DNA of 52,278 nt from Chth-196 sp044376515 (GCA_044376515.1 JBILKV010000008.1:1-52278); one strand, 5' to 3'. Shown: positions 18,774 to 27,435, counted from the first letter of the stretch. Program-made: numbers and translations. The notes: a model not told the origin generated them from the letters alone.

Positions 18774-18812
18774 AGGCGCCCCCTTGAGAAGGGGGCGCCT
18801 ACTCGCGTTTTT
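18774..18812 (+). terminator. Intrinsic terminator after rpoA-rplQ
   Basis: A perfect 12-bp stem (aggcgccccctt / aagggggcgcct) with a three-base loop spans 18774-18800, 34 bases after the rplQ stop. A T-run (ttttt, 18808-18812) follows after a short spacer. The stem is very GC-rich, so termination should be efficient even with the short T tract. Confidence 0.85.
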
Positions 18813-18931
18813 AGGTGTAGCCCTCTTTTTTCAAAATGGTTGTGGTGTCGGGTGCTCGACCCTTCTAGGATGAGGACTATGGCGGCTACGTTTTCCTCGT
18901 AGGCCCCGTATCCCCCGAAAAGACCAAACCT

Positions 18932-21133
18932 ATGCGCTACTCGCGAACCGCGGCGATGGTGGTGGCGGCGGTGTCGATGGCGGTTCCTTCCGCACCGGCA
19001 CAAGACACTCTGAGTGAGGAGGGCTTCGAGTTTTTCTACGATTCCCTCGTCCCCTACGGTGAGTGGATCCGGGTCGGCAACTACGGGCCGTGTTGGAGGC
19101 CGGAAACCGATGAGAACTGGGCGCCGTATACAGAGGGGTATTGGGCCTACACGGACGTGGGGTGGACTTGGGTGAGTCACGAACCCTTCGGCAGCATCGT
19201 GTACCACTACGGTCGCTGGCTGCTCACCGACCGCGGGTGGTGCTGGGTGCCGGGGGCTGACTGGTCGCCTGCCTGGGTTTCTTGGAGAACGGGGCAGGAC
19301 TATGTGGGCTGGGCGCCCCTTCCGCCTGAAGTGCCGTGGCATCCGCAGCGGGGCATCAGCACCTGGGTGGACGTGCACACCGAGATCGGTCCGGCTTACT
19401 ACCGGTTTTGTGCGGTCCGAGACTTCACTTCGCCGGTTCTCTCGGGAGTCCTCCTGAGGCCGTCCAGAAATTCGCTCATCATGGTGCGTACCGAGAACGT
19501 CACCCAGATTACCGTGAGAAACAGCACGGTTTTTTGCGGCGGGCCCCGGTTCGACTGGGTCACCGAGCGCTCCGCGGGGCGGGTCCCACTTCTACGGGTG
19601 GCCCGCGAGGAAAACGTCAGCCGTTTTCGCAGCCTTCAACCCCTCGGCGGTGGGGTGCAGAACATTGTCCATAACAACATTTTGGTGCTCCCGGCGCCGC
19701 GGCGGGTCGAGGTCAACGCATTCGTGCAAACCCTGCCGGCCCAGTCCGTGAACGTGTCGGTATCCAAGGGCTGGTATTCCAACCGCTCTGAGAACGAGCG
19801 GATCAAATCCCACATCAACCGGGAGTGGGAGGAGCGTCGCACGCAGCCGTCCGCACCCTCAACGGTCCGGGATCCCAACGGGGCGACGGTGCGGTTGACC
19901 CCGCCGACCGCCGCCGAAAAGGCCGCACTCCTTGGAGAAATCGGGACGAATCCAGATTCCCTGTCCGTGCCGGGGGGCGGAGCGGGCCGTCTGGGGAAAG
20001 GTGCACAAGGTGGGTTTTTACAGGGCGAAGGGCGGGCCTTGGAAGTGCCGAAGGCGCAGCCGGTTCAGACGCCCGCCTCACCCCTCGCGCCTCCGGCGCA
20101 GGCCCCGGTGCAAAACCCTGGCAGCTCGTCCGGTGTCGATACGCTCTCCGGGGTCGGAACCAACAGGCAACCCAGCGTACCATCCCAGCGGCCCATCCCG
20201 CAGCAGTCGAGCAACCAGTCCTTGCCGTTGAAGCTCGAGACGCATCAGGCGGTCCGTGACCTACCCAGCCCCACGAGCTCCGCGCCGGTCTTCAACAAAC
20301 CGGCGAGCGGTCTGACGCAGAAACAGACCGCCGGCCCATCCGGTGGCGGTAGACTCGAAAGCGGCACCGGCGGCGGCATTGGAGTTCAGCCTGTTCAACC
20401 GCCGGCCAACTTGGAAACCCGCCCGGCCCAGCAATCCTCTCCGATCCAATCGCCTGCCCGAAGCCCGTTCGCGACGACACCGGGCATGCCATCGCCCATT
20501 GCCGGGCAACCGGCGCGGAGCGGCCTACCCGGGTCCGAGCTCGATGCTCCTTCCCGAAACCAGCCACGCCCGGCTGCGTCGAAAAGTCCCGCCGGAGGGG
20601 TTGTTTCGCAAGGCGGCTCCTCGCCTACCCGTCCCGTGTCGGAGGCTCTCCCGGGCTTTTCGCAGCCGCCAGTGTCGCGCGCCGGCTCGGCATCGCAACA
20701 GCAGTCCCCGCAGACTCAGCAGCCCTTCCAGTCAAGGCAACCGGCTTCTGCCTTCGGCGGGTTTCCGTCAACCCGGGAGGGTGCCCCGTCGCCCTCCTCC
20801 CCGGGAGGGCCGTCCCGGAGCTTCGGAAGCTCGCCACCGGTGCAGACCGTCTCGCCGTCCCGTCCGGGGCAGTCGGCGGCTTCGTTTGAGCAGCCTACCC
20901 GGATTCAGAGCCCGGGAGTGCCGCAGGCATCCCGTCCGGTGCAGTCCTCCTTCGGGGCTCCTTCCAACCCTGCCGGTGCGGGCATCTCCGCCGGCAGCCG
21001 ACCCTCTGCACCACCGGCGGGAGCGGGAATGGCGCCTTCGCCCGCGTCTTCTGCCTCGCAGACTGCGCCGACGGGAACACCAGGGCAGAAGAAAAAGCCG
21101 GGAGACCCCGGCTACGTTCCCAGCGCTCCGTGA
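18932..21133 (+). CDS. Secreted DUF6600-type protein with long Pro/Ser/Gln-rich tail
   Basis: The product is 733 residues. A signal peptide (TAAMVVAAVSMAVPSAPAQ) is followed by an aromatic domain of about 200 residues in the style of DUF6600: FFYDSLVPYGEWIRVGNYGP, WAPYTEGYWAYTDVGWTWVS, GSIVYHYGRWLLTDRGWCWV and QDYVGWAPLPPEVPW. These are repeated Y/W-rich strands predicted to form a beta structure. From about residue 330 the chain becomes low-complexity and disordered, dominated by Pro, Ser, Gln, Gly and Ala, with no aromatic residues, ending KKKPGDPGYVPSAP. The function of the family is unknown; a cell-envelope role is inferred. It has its own upstream region behind the rplQ terminator. Confidence 0.85.
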   Translation: MRYSRTAAMVVAAVSMAVPSAPAQDTLSEEGFEFFYDSLVPYGEWIRVGNYGPCWRPETDENWAPYTEGYWAYTDVGWTWVSHEPFGSIVYHYGRWLLTDRGWCWVPGADWSPAWVSWRTGQDYVGWAPLPPEVPWHPQRGISTWVDVHTEIGPAYYRFCAVRDFTSPVLSGVLLRPSRNSLIMVRTENVTQITVRNSTVFCGGPRFDWVTERSAGRVPLLRVAREENVSRFRSLQPLGGGVQNIVHNNILVLPAPRRVEVNAFVQTLPAQSVNVSVSKGWYSNRSENERIKSHINREWEERRTQPSAPSTVRDPNGATVRLTPPTAAEKAALLGEIGTNPDSLSVPGGGAGRLGKGAQGGFLQGEGRALEVPKAQPVQTPASPLAPPAQAPVQNPGSSSGVDTLSGVGTNRQPSVPSQRPIPQQSSNQSLPLKLETHQAVRDLPSPTSSAPVFNKPASGLTQKQTAGPSGGGRLESGTGGGIGVQPVQPPANLETRPAQQSSPIQSPARSPFATTPGMPSPIAGQPARSGLPGSELDAPSRNQPRPAASKSPAGGVVSQGGSSPTRPVSEALPGFSQPPVSRAGSASQQQSPQTQQPFQSRQPASAFGGFPSTREGAPSPSSPGGPSRSFGSSPPVQTVSPSRPGQSAASFEQPTRIQSPGVPQASRPVQSSFGAPSNPAGAGISAGSRPSAPPAGAGMAPSPASSASQTAPTGTPGQKKKPGDPGYVPSAP

Positions 21134-21815
21134 CTGTACTGCGCCCGCTGTGTTTCGGGGGAATAACGGGGCGATCCGGTCCCCCTCCGGCCGGCCGGCC
21201 TGGCTCTGGCTGCAATCCTCAGACTTCGATCCCAGATAGGTTTTTCAAACAGGGCTATCCTGTATCTCTGAACATCAAGGGATGCAGGCAGGGATCGGAA
21301 AAGCGGCTCGTCTTTTGCCCCAAAGACAGGTCTCGTGAGTGCTGAACACGAACTGGTAAAGGCGGAGAAGTGCCTCATACCACGCATCTGAGTTTTCTGG
21401 ATTATGAGCGATGGGAACCCCGTGAATTCATCGTTCCGCATTGTTGAGAAAAGCGGCGCGGATTTTCGCCAAATCTGACGCCCCGCAAGAGGCACTTCTC
21501 TTTCAGCCCATGGCAACGCCATGGGAAAACCGTCCCCAAAAAAGAATACGCCCTGAAAGGGCACACTCACATGCCCGGTCCATCCGAAAGCGTGGCTTCC
21601 TCATGGGGCGCCCCTTGTCGGGGCGGAAAAACTCCGGTTAGCATTGAGAGTTGGTATCACTCGCGCGCCAACTCGGCTGCGAACGGAAGCTCCTTGGGCG
21701 CCGCCCCCCAGGCTGTTGAAGCTGTCGGCTGGAAACCGAAGCTCAAAGGCCTTTTCCAACAATCCGATCGTAATGTTGGGTTGGCTTGGAGGTCGGAGTG
21801 GATTGGCCCTTCACC
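21134..21815. other. Non-coding region with a cluster of hairpins
   Basis: I see no supportable gene in these 682 bases; open frames here have no family features and overlap on both strands. It contains three compact hairpins at 21507-21625, described separately. The composition is patchy and less GC-rich than the flanks, which fits decayed or repetitive DNA. Confidence 0.5.
21507..21625. repeat. Cluster of three short hairpins, possible REP-like element
   Basis: Three perfect short inverted repeats lie within 119 bases: cccatggc-aac-gccatggg (21507-21525), gccct-gaa-agggc (21550-21562) and cgcccc-ttgtc-ggggcg (21609-21625). None is followed by a T run, so they are not ordinary terminators. 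They could be a REP-type palindromic cluster or part of a structured RNA. Copy number elsewhere in the genome cannot be seen from this window. Confidence 0.4.
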
Positions 21816-22037
21816 TCATGCCAACCACCAAAGCCCGAGCACCGTCCAGAAAAGGAGTCCGATCAGCGCACTCAAACTCACGAGGTCGGGCAGACGCGCG
21901 CGCGGTTCTTTTCTCCAAAATCTGAATGTGGGCTTCCGTTTGCCAAACGTGAGGACACTTAAAAGAAGTTCGCCCGTCCAAGTCAGAAACACCTCGAAAA
22001 GCAACGAGAACAACAAATCCAATGCGAGGCCGACCAT
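21816..22037 (-). CDS. Small hypothetical membrane protein
   Basis: The product is 73 residues from ATG 22037. It has two hydrophobic helices (LALDLLFSLLFEVFLTW, about residues 4-20, and SLSALIGLLFWTVLGLWWLA at the C-terminus). They are separated by a basic linker (FGKRKPTFRFWRKEPRARLP), and the order acidic/aromatic helix, basic loop, helix is typical of small inner-membrane proteins. The frame stays open to 22109, but the extra N-terminal part looks non-coding. No Shine-Dalgarno sequence is evident. I do not recognise a named family; the helix pattern makes it more credible than the overlapping frames on either strand. Confidence 0.5.
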   Translation of the reverse strand: MVGLALDLLFSLLFEVFLTWTGELLLSVLTFGKRKPTFRFWRKEPRARLPDLVSLSALIGLLFWTVLGLWWLA

Positions 22038-22490
22038 CACCGACCAACGCGTAGCACGCAGAGACGAAGGGAACCAACAAAAAGCCTTCCGCCCTTCGGA
22101 AGACGCCATTTTTGCCGTTGAAACTGAGCAGCGCGTGGAACTCGGTCAGTGGAGAGATCCGCGAACGGGAGCCATTGCCTTGGATTGCGATCGAACACAC
22201 CGGACCTGTGGAGTTACACCGCCGCCGCAGGGTTGCCATCGTCAGGCAACCCAGGAGGGAATGGCTTGCGGTGCTCCAAACAGACAAGGGCCCGCTTTGT
22301 TATGCAGAGTGCGCTTCACCGGGTCCTCGGGCGCACGTTCGAGATTGAGGCTGCAGGGGAGGGTTGAATTGCAGACACGTAAATTCGGACCTCAAAAAGT
22401 CCACAAAAGCCCACAAAAACGGGGGCAAAACAGGTCGAAAACACTGAAAGAAAGCTGGCTGCGGTCACCGGGGGAGAACCGCCTCCAAAA
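22038..22490. other. Intergenic region, no gene seen
   Basis: These 453 bases lie between the small membrane protein and the tRNA-Gly terminator. Open frames exist on both strands but show no domain, signal peptide or plausible start. I see nothing further to annotate. Confidence 0.4.
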
Positions 22491-22491
22491 C

Positions 22492-22515
22492 AAAAAAACC
22501 AGCCTTAAAGGCTGG
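22492..22515 (-). terminator. Intrinsic terminator after tRNA-Gly
   Basis: On the minus strand, ccagcc-tttaa-ggctgg (22499-22515) is followed directly by seven T residues (22498-22492). It lies 27 bases past the tRNA 3' end and has the ideal layout of a rho-independent terminator for the tRNA transcript. Confidence 0.85.
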
Positions 22516-22542
22516 CTTGAAGAAGATTACCACTTGGAGAAG

Positions 22543-22618
22543 TGGAGCGGGTGACGCGATTCGAACGCGCGACATCTTCCTTGGCAAGGAAGTGCTCTAC
22601 CAGCTGAGCTACACCCGC
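22543..22618 (-). tRNA. tRNA-Gly (anticodon GCC)
   Basis: The 76-nt gene folds as a standard cloverleaf. The acceptor stem is GCGGGTG/CACCCGC, the D-arm contains AGCTCAGCTGGTAGAGC, and the anticodon arm is CTTCC-TTGCCAA-GGAAG with anticodon GCC. The T-arm is CGCGC-GTTCGAAT-CGCG type, the discriminator base is T, and CCA is encoded. It lies 84 bases downstream of accC on the same strand and has its own terminator. Confidence 0.97.
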
Positions 22619-22702
22619 ACTGAGTGTTTGGAAAAGGTAGGAAAACGGGCCCTGACTGACAAGGGTTTTTTCGGGCGGCCCCTAATCTTTGGCCTTTCCT
22701 AT

Positions 22703-24076
22703 TCAGACTCCCTTTTTCCCGAAATCCTGCTTCCGCGCGTCCAGCAGGCGGGCCACCGAGCCGGTGTCGTACTCGCCCCGGTTGAAGTCCGGGTCGTGCA
22801 TGATCGAGTGCTGGAAGGGGATGGTGGTCTTGATCCCTCGCAAGATGAACTCGCTGAGAGCCCTGCGCATCCGGGCAATTGCGTTGGCCCGGGAGGTTCC
22901 CATTGCAATGACCTTGGCAATCATCGAGTCGTAGTGAGGCGGGACGCTGTAGCCCGTGTACACGTGCGAGTCAATCCGGACACCCCGCCCGCCGGGCGCG
23001 TAGTAGAGTTCGATCTTGCCGGGGCAGGGGGCGAAGTTGTTTTCAGGATCCTCCGCGTTGACGCGACATTCAATCGCGTAGTAACGGCGGGTGGCTTCGC
23101 GGACAAAGTGCGAAAGCGGTTCCCCGGCGGCGACCTTGATCTGCTCCTTGACCAGGTCGATCCCGTAGGCCTCCTCGGTGATGCAATGCTCCACCTGGAT
23201 GCGGGTGTTCATCTCCATGAAATAGAAGTTACCCGAGTTGTCGACGAGGTACTCGATCGTGCCGGCCCCCTCGTACTGCACCGATTCCGCGAGGCGCACC
23301 GAGGCGGCCCCCATGCGGGAGCGCAACTCCCCGGTCATCAGCGGGCTGGGGCACTCCTCGATGATCTTCTGGTTGCGCCGCTGCATGGAGCAGTCGCGTT
23401 CGCCGATGTGCACCACGTTGCCGTGGGAATCCGCCATGATCTGGAACTCGATGTGGTGCGGGTTCTCGATGAGTTTTTCGATGTACACCCCGTTGTTTCC
23501 GAAACACTTGTCCGCTTCCATCCGGGCGCCGTGAAAGCCTTGCACCAGCGAGCCGTCGTTGTGGGCAGGGCGCATGCCGCGGCCGCCCCCGCCTGCAACC
23601 GCCTTGATCATGACCGGGTAACCGATTTCCCGGGCGATCCGCAGGGCCTCCTGCTCGTTCTCAACGAGGCCTTGCGAACCGGGGGTGACGGGAACCCCCG
23701 CGGCCCGGGCCGTCGCGCGCGCGACGTTCTTGTCTCCCATGGCGCGAATCGCCGATGGCGGCGGCCCGATGAACTTGATGTTGCAGCTGGCACAGACCTC
23801 CGCGAAGTGCGCGTTCTCCGCCAGAAAACCGTATCCGGGGTGGATCGCGTCCACGTTGCCTATCTCCGCAGCGGAGATGATCCGGTCGATTTTGAGGTAG
23901 GATTGGGCGCTGGGCGCCGGGCCGATGCAGACCGCCTGGTCGGCAAGCTGGACGTGAAGGGAGTCGACGTCGGCCTCGGAGTAGACGGCCAGTGTCTTGA
24001 TGCCCAATTCCTTGCAGGCGCGGATGACACGGAGCGCTATTTCGCCGCGGTTGGCGATCAGGACCTTGTTGAACAT
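22703..24076 (-). CDS. accC: Acetyl-CoA carboxylase, biotin carboxylase subunit
   Basis: The product is 457 residues, normal for AccC. This ATP-grasp enzyme carboxylates the biotin on AccB using ATP and bicarbonate, the first half-reaction of malonyl-CoA synthesis. Motifs in order: MFNKVLIANRGEIALRVIRA, AIHPGYGFLAENAHFAEVC, the ATP-binding glycine loop VMIKAVAGGGGRGM, HHIEFQIMAD, GERDCSMQRRNQKIIEE, the active-site FYFMEMNTRIQVEH, and YAIECRVNAEDP. The stretch after EMNTRIQVEH reads CITEE where many enzymes have PVTE. It lies 60 bases downstream of accB on the same strand. It is expected in the cytoplasm and to be essential. Confidence 0.98.
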   Translation of the reverse strand: MFNKVLIANRGEIALRVIRACKELGIKTLAVYSEADVDSLHVQLADQAVCIGPAPSAQSYLKIDRIISAAEIGNVDAIHPGYGFLAENAHFAEVCASCNIKFIGPPPSAIRAMGDKNVARATARAAGVPVTPGSQGLVENEQEALRIAREIGYPVMIKAVAGGGGRGMRPAHNDGSLVQGFHGARMEADKCFGNNGVYIEKLIENPHHIEFQIMADSHGNVVHIGERDCSMQRRNQKIIEECPSPLMTGELRSRMGAASVRLAESVQYEGAGTIEYLVDNSGNFYFMEMNTRIQVEHCITEEAYGIDLVKEQIKVAAGEPLSHFVREATRRYYAIECRVNAEDPENNFAPCPGKIELYYAPGGRGVRIDSHVYTGYSVPPHYDSMIAKVIAMGTSRANAIARMRRALSEFILRGIKTTIPFQHSIMHDPDFNRGEYDTGSVARLLDARKQDFGKKGV

Positions 24077-24136
24077 GGGAAAGGACTTCTAGACGGCGCA
24101 GGGATGGCCGCGGGCGGCAAAAACAGCCGGGTGGAT

Positions 24137-24613
24137 TTAGCGGAGGCGGAAAAGGGGCTGGCCGTACTGCACGGGCTTTCCGTTTTCCGCCAGCACTTCG
24201 ACGACGATACCGGAGACCTCGGCCTTGATTTCATTCATGACCTTCATCGCCTCGATGATGCAGATGACGGTGTCCGGTGTGATCTGCTGTCCGACCGACA
24301 CGAATGGCGGCGCATCCGGGGCGGCCGCAGCGTAGAAGGTGCCCACCATCGGGGAAGGCAGGTCCCGCAGCGGTTCGGCCTCCGATGCCGCGGCGGACTG
24401 GGCTGAATGGCTCGGGGTGGGCTGAGCGACATGGGGAAGCGGCAGCGGGCCCGGCCCAAGAACCGTGGGGGCATAAGTGACGCCGGCGGCGAGCGCTTGA
24501 GGTTCAAACCCACGTTTGAAGGTAATCTTGAAGCCCTCCTGTTCCAGAGAGAACTCGGTGAGGTCGTTTTTGCGAATCAGAGCGATGAGCTCCTTGATGT
24601 CTTTAAGTTCCAA
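24137..24613 (-). CDS. accB: Acetyl-CoA carboxylase, biotin carboxyl carrier protein
   Basis: The product is 158 residues. The N-terminal part (ELKDIKELIALIRKNDLTEF) is the AccB helix, followed by a Pro/Ala-rich linker (about residues 45-85). The biotinyl domain starts SPMVGTFYAA and contains the biotinylation site IIEAMKVMNEIKAE, with Lys124 as the modified residue. It ends PVQYGQPLFRLR. I place the start at TTG 24613 because GGAGG lies seven bases upstream and the family N-terminus begins here; the frame extends upstream to 24808 but that part is unlike AccB. It forms an operon with accC downstream, and the epimerase gene lies 122 bases upstream on the same strand. Confidence 0.96.
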   Translation of the reverse strand: MELKDIKELIALIRKNDLTEFSLEQEGFKITFKRGFEPQALAAGVTYAPTVLGPGPLPLPHVAQPTPSHSAQSAAASEAEPLRDLPSPMVGTFYAAAAPDAPPFVSVGQQITPDTVICIIEAMKVMNEIKAEVSGIVVEVLAENGKPVQYGQPLFRLR

Positions 24614-24620
24614 GGTGAGG

Positions 24621-24625
24621 CCTCC
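24621..24625 (-). promoter_or_regulatory. Ribosome binding site that fixes the TTG start of accB
   Basis: The minus strand reads GGAGG, then seven bases, then TTG GAA CTT AAA. This is one of the few clear Shine-Dalgarno sequences in the window. It supports a rare TTG start for accB instead of the upstream in-frame starts. Confidence 0.8.
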
Positions 24626-24735
24626 GTTTGGGAAATTTTCAGCGGCAGGAGAGTAGGGAGGGAGGAAGGGCAGGGTCAAGGCGGGGGTTGGGGGTGAAGG
24701 CCGGCACCGCGCCTTCCGGTTCCCGGAGCGCCCGG

Positions 24736-25794
24736 CTACTGGAGGCGTTTGCGCCAACTCTCTACGATCTCGGCCAGGCACGCCTCCAGGGGGATGGTCA
24801 GGTCCCACCCGGGATAGTGCTGCCGGATCTTGCTCAGGTCGCTGTAGTAACAGAGGTGGTCCCCCGGGCGGGCGACGTCCGAGTAGGTATACTGCTGGGG
24901 CCTGCCCGAAAGTTTTTCAACGGTGGCGAAGGCCTCCAGGATGGAGCAAGAATTCGCCTTCCCCCCGCCGATGTTGTAGACTTCCGCAACGCGGGGGGCC
25001 TGAAAGAAGGCCCACACAAAGCGGGCTACGTCGGTGCTGTGGATGTTGTCCCTGACCTGCTTGCCCTTGTAACCGTACACCGTGTAGTGCCGCCCCTCGA
25101 GATTGCAGCGCACAAGGTAGCTCAGAAAGCCGTGCAACTCCACCCCCGAGTGGTTGGGGCCCGTCAGGCAGCCCCCGCGCAGGCAGCAGGTGGGCATCCC
25201 AAAATAACGGCCGTACTCCTGCACGAGAATGTCGGCGGCGAGCTTTGACGCGCCGAAAAGCGAGTGCTTGGACTGGTCGATAGAAAAGGACTCAGGAATG
25301 CCCTCGGCGTAGGCCGCGTCGGCGTAGTCCCAGCGTGTCGGCAGCTCGTTGAGCGCGATGAAGTTGGGACGGTCGCCATAGACCTTGTTGGTGGAAAAAT
25401 GGATGAACGGGGACTCCGGACAGAAACGCCGGGCCGCCTCAAGCAGGTTGAGGGTCCCCGTGGCGTTGGTGTCAAAATCGTCAAACGGGATGGAGGCGGC
25501 CAGGTCGTGGGACGGCTGGGAGGCGGTGTGGAGGATCGCAGCCGGCCTCACGTCCTGTACGCACTTCAGCACGGCGGCCCGGTCCCGGATGTCCAGCGTG
25601 TGGAGGGTGAAACCACGAATTTCGCGCAGCAGCCGGTCCCGGTTCCACGTCGTGTCCCCTTGAGGGCCGAAAAAGACGGCCCGCTGGTTGTTGTCGATTC
25701 CGTGAAGTTCAAATCCCCGGGCGTCGAAAAACAGGCATAGCTCGGAGCCGATGAGGCCCGAGGAGCCGGTGACCAAAATGCGTTTGGTAGCCAT
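24736..25794 (-). CDS. NAD-dependent sugar-nucleotide epimerase/dehydratase (CDP-paratose 2-epimerase-like SDR)
   Basis: The product is 352 residues from ATG 25794, preceded by GGAGGAG. It is an extended SDR: the NAD-binding TGSSGLIGSE is at residues 9-18, then HGIDNNQRAVFFGPQGDTTW, DIRDRAAVLKC, ILHTASQPSHDLAAS, NATGTLNLLEAA and FIHFSTNKVYGD. The GIDNNxRAxFFG block and the later CCLRGGCLTGPNHSG resemble the CDP-paratose/tyvelose epimerase branch. The catalytic YxxxK is replaced by FGASK (in SLFGASKLAAD), so Tyr is Phe while Lys is kept. A cytoplasmic role in surface-sugar synthesis is inferred and the substrate is unknown. It lies upstream of accB on the same strand and diverges from the channel gene. 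Confidence 0.88.
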   Translation of the reverse strand: MATKRILVTGSSGLIGSELCLFFDARGFELHGIDNNQRAVFFGPQGDTTWNRDRLLREIRGFTLHTLDIRDRAAVLKCVQDVRPAAILHTASQPSHDLAASIPFDDFDTNATGTLNLLEAARRFCPESPFIHFSTNKVYGDRPNFIALNELPTRWDYADAAYAEGIPESFSIDQSKHSLFGASKLAADILVQEYGRYFGMPTCCLRGGCLTGPNHSGVELHGFLSYLVRCNLEGRHYTVYGYKGKQVRDNIHSTDVARFVWAFFQAPRVAEVYNIGGGKANSCSILEAFATVEKLSGRPQQYTYSDVARPGDHLCYYSDLSKIRQHYPGWDLTIPLEACLAEIVESWRKRLQ

Positions 25795-25908
25795 CTCCTC
25801 CGACTCTGGACTCCGGGGCTCCAAAAGAAAAGGCGAGGTGAAGGGAGGGCCACTTTTGGTTTGGAGTCCGAAAGCGGAGCGCAAACTTTTTGGCAAGGCT
25901 GCCCGCCC

Positions 25909-27435
25909 ATGGCGCGGATTGTGCTGTGGTTGATGGCGACTTTTTTCGCCATGCCACTCATTAGACATAACGGACAGATCCGCGGCAGATGGGGCCTTTT
26001 CCTCGTGCCGGCCAACCTGATTTTTGGGGTCACGCTCTCCTACCGGATGCGTTCGGGCGAGCCGATCGTCGACACGTTCTACTGGGCGATGATGTCGATC
26101 ATGTGGATCGACCTCGCGTTGGACTTGCTCAGCACGCGCAAGCACCGCATGGAGATCGTCACCGACTGGAAGCGGGTGCTCAAGCTCTACTACCAGGGCT
26201 GGTTGATCCCCGACATTCTGGCGGCCATCCCGTTTGAGTATTTCGCGCAGGCCTTCCACTGGGAGAACGACTGGACCCTCCTCCTGAGGGCGCTTCCGCT
26301 GACAAAGACCTTCAAGGTGTCCACGGTTCTCTCGGACCTGCAGCTCATTCTGCAACTCCCCCGGGCGGTCATGCAGCTGATGTCGCTCGGATACTGGGCG
26401 ATCCAGGCCATCCACGCCGTATCGCTCGGCTGGTGGTGGGTTGGCGGTGTGCCGGAAACCATCGAGACGACCCCTGCCAAGATTGCATGGGCTTGGGAGG
26501 ACGACACCCACACCCAGCTGGTCCAGAAAGTCATTGCCGAGCCGGAGCTCCGGAAGATGGAGAACTGGGAAACCTACCTGAGAGCGGTGTACTGGACGGT
26601 CACTACCATGACCACGATCGGGTACGGGGACTACAGCCCCAGCAAGGACAATAACGGGCAGATCATCTTCACGATTCTCGCGCAGATCGGCGGCGTGTCC
26701 TTCTACGGATACATCGTCGGTAACATCCCCGTGTTGATTGCCAACCGCGACGCCGCCCGGGCCGCATTCGACAGCCGGAACGAAATCATCGGCGAGTTCA
26801 TGCGGATCAAGCAACTGCCCCTGGCGATGCAAGACCGCGTCCGCGACTACTACCAGTACCTGTGGGAATCCCGCAAAAACGTTTCCGACACCGAGGTGCT
26901 GGGCACCCTGCCGCACGCTCTTTCGGTGGACGTGCTGGTGTTCCTGAACAATGAGATCCTCCAGAAAGTGGAGTTCTTTAAGGGCGTCAAAGATATCTTC
27001 ATCCGCGAGGTGGTCGGCATGCTTACCACCGAGGCCTACATCCCGGGGGACTTCATCATCCGCGAGGGGGAATACGGCACCCGGATGTATTTTCTCACCA
27101 ACGGCGCCGTGGACATCGTGATCAACGGCAACCGGGTGGCCAGTCTGGGCACCGGTTCGCCTTTTGGTGAAATGGCCCTTGTCTCGGGCGAGAAGCGCAA
27201 CGCGAGCGTTCAGGCCACCAGCTACTGCGACGTGTACGTGCTCGACCGCTCGGGCTTCGACCAACTGCGCTCGCGGTACGAGGACTTCGACAAGAACGTC
27301 ACCGAAATCACCGAGCGCCGCCTCGCTGCGAACCTCAAGGCCAAGCAGGATCGCGAGCTTGCCGCAGCCAAGGCTGCCGAGGAAGCCGCCGCCAAGCAAC
27401 AGGAACAGCAGCAGCCGCCCGAATCCAACGCGTAA
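25909..27435 (+). CDS. Potassium channel with C-terminal cyclic nucleotide-binding domain
   Basis: The product is 508 residues from ATG 25909. The N-terminal half has S1-S6-like helices (GLFLVPANLIFGVTLSY, FYWAMMSIMWIDLALDLL, GWLIPDILAAIPFEYF and later segments). The pore loop TVTTMTTIGYGDYSP carries the K+ selectivity filter TIGYGD near residues 235-241. S6 is IIFTILAQIGGVSFYGYIVG. A C-linker leads to a cyclic nucleotide-binding domain (about residues 355-475) with IPGDFIIREGEYGTRMYFL and the phosphate-binding cassette FGEMALVSGEKRNAS, whose Arg is kept. The tail is an Ala/Lys/Glu/Gln-rich coiled segment. The S4 region has few positive residues, so gating by ligand is more likely than by voltage. 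It diverges from the epimerase gene across 114 bases. Confidence 0.92.
   Translation: MARIVLWLMATFFAMPLIRHNGQIRGRWGLFLVPANLIFGVTLSYRMRSGEPIVDTFYWAMMSIMWIDLALDLLSTRKHRMEIVTDWKRVLKLYYQGWLIPDILAAIPFEYFAQAFHWENDWTLLLRALPLTKTFKVSTVLSDLQLILQLPRAVMQLMSLGYWAIQAIHAVSLGWWWVGGVPETIETTPAKIAWAWEDDTHTQLVQKVIAEPELRKMENWETYLRAVYWTVTTMTTIGYGDYSPSKDNNGQIIFTILAQIGGVSFYGYIVGNIPVLIANRDAARAAFDSRNEIIGEFMRIKQLPLAMQDRVRDYYQYLWESRKNVSDTEVLGTLPHALSVDVLVFLNNEILQKVEFFKGVKDIFIREVVGMLTTEAYIPGDFIIREGEYGTRMYFLTNGAVDIVINGNRVASLGTGSPFGEMALVSGEKRNASVQATSYCDVYVLDRSGFDQLRSRYEDFDKNVTEITERRLAANLKAKQDRELAAAKAAEEAAAKQQEQQQPPESNA

Noticed and set aside
21571..22554. 327-codon plus-strand frame
   Set aside because: It has no domain, erratic composition, and runs across the tRNA-Gly terminator and into the tRNA.
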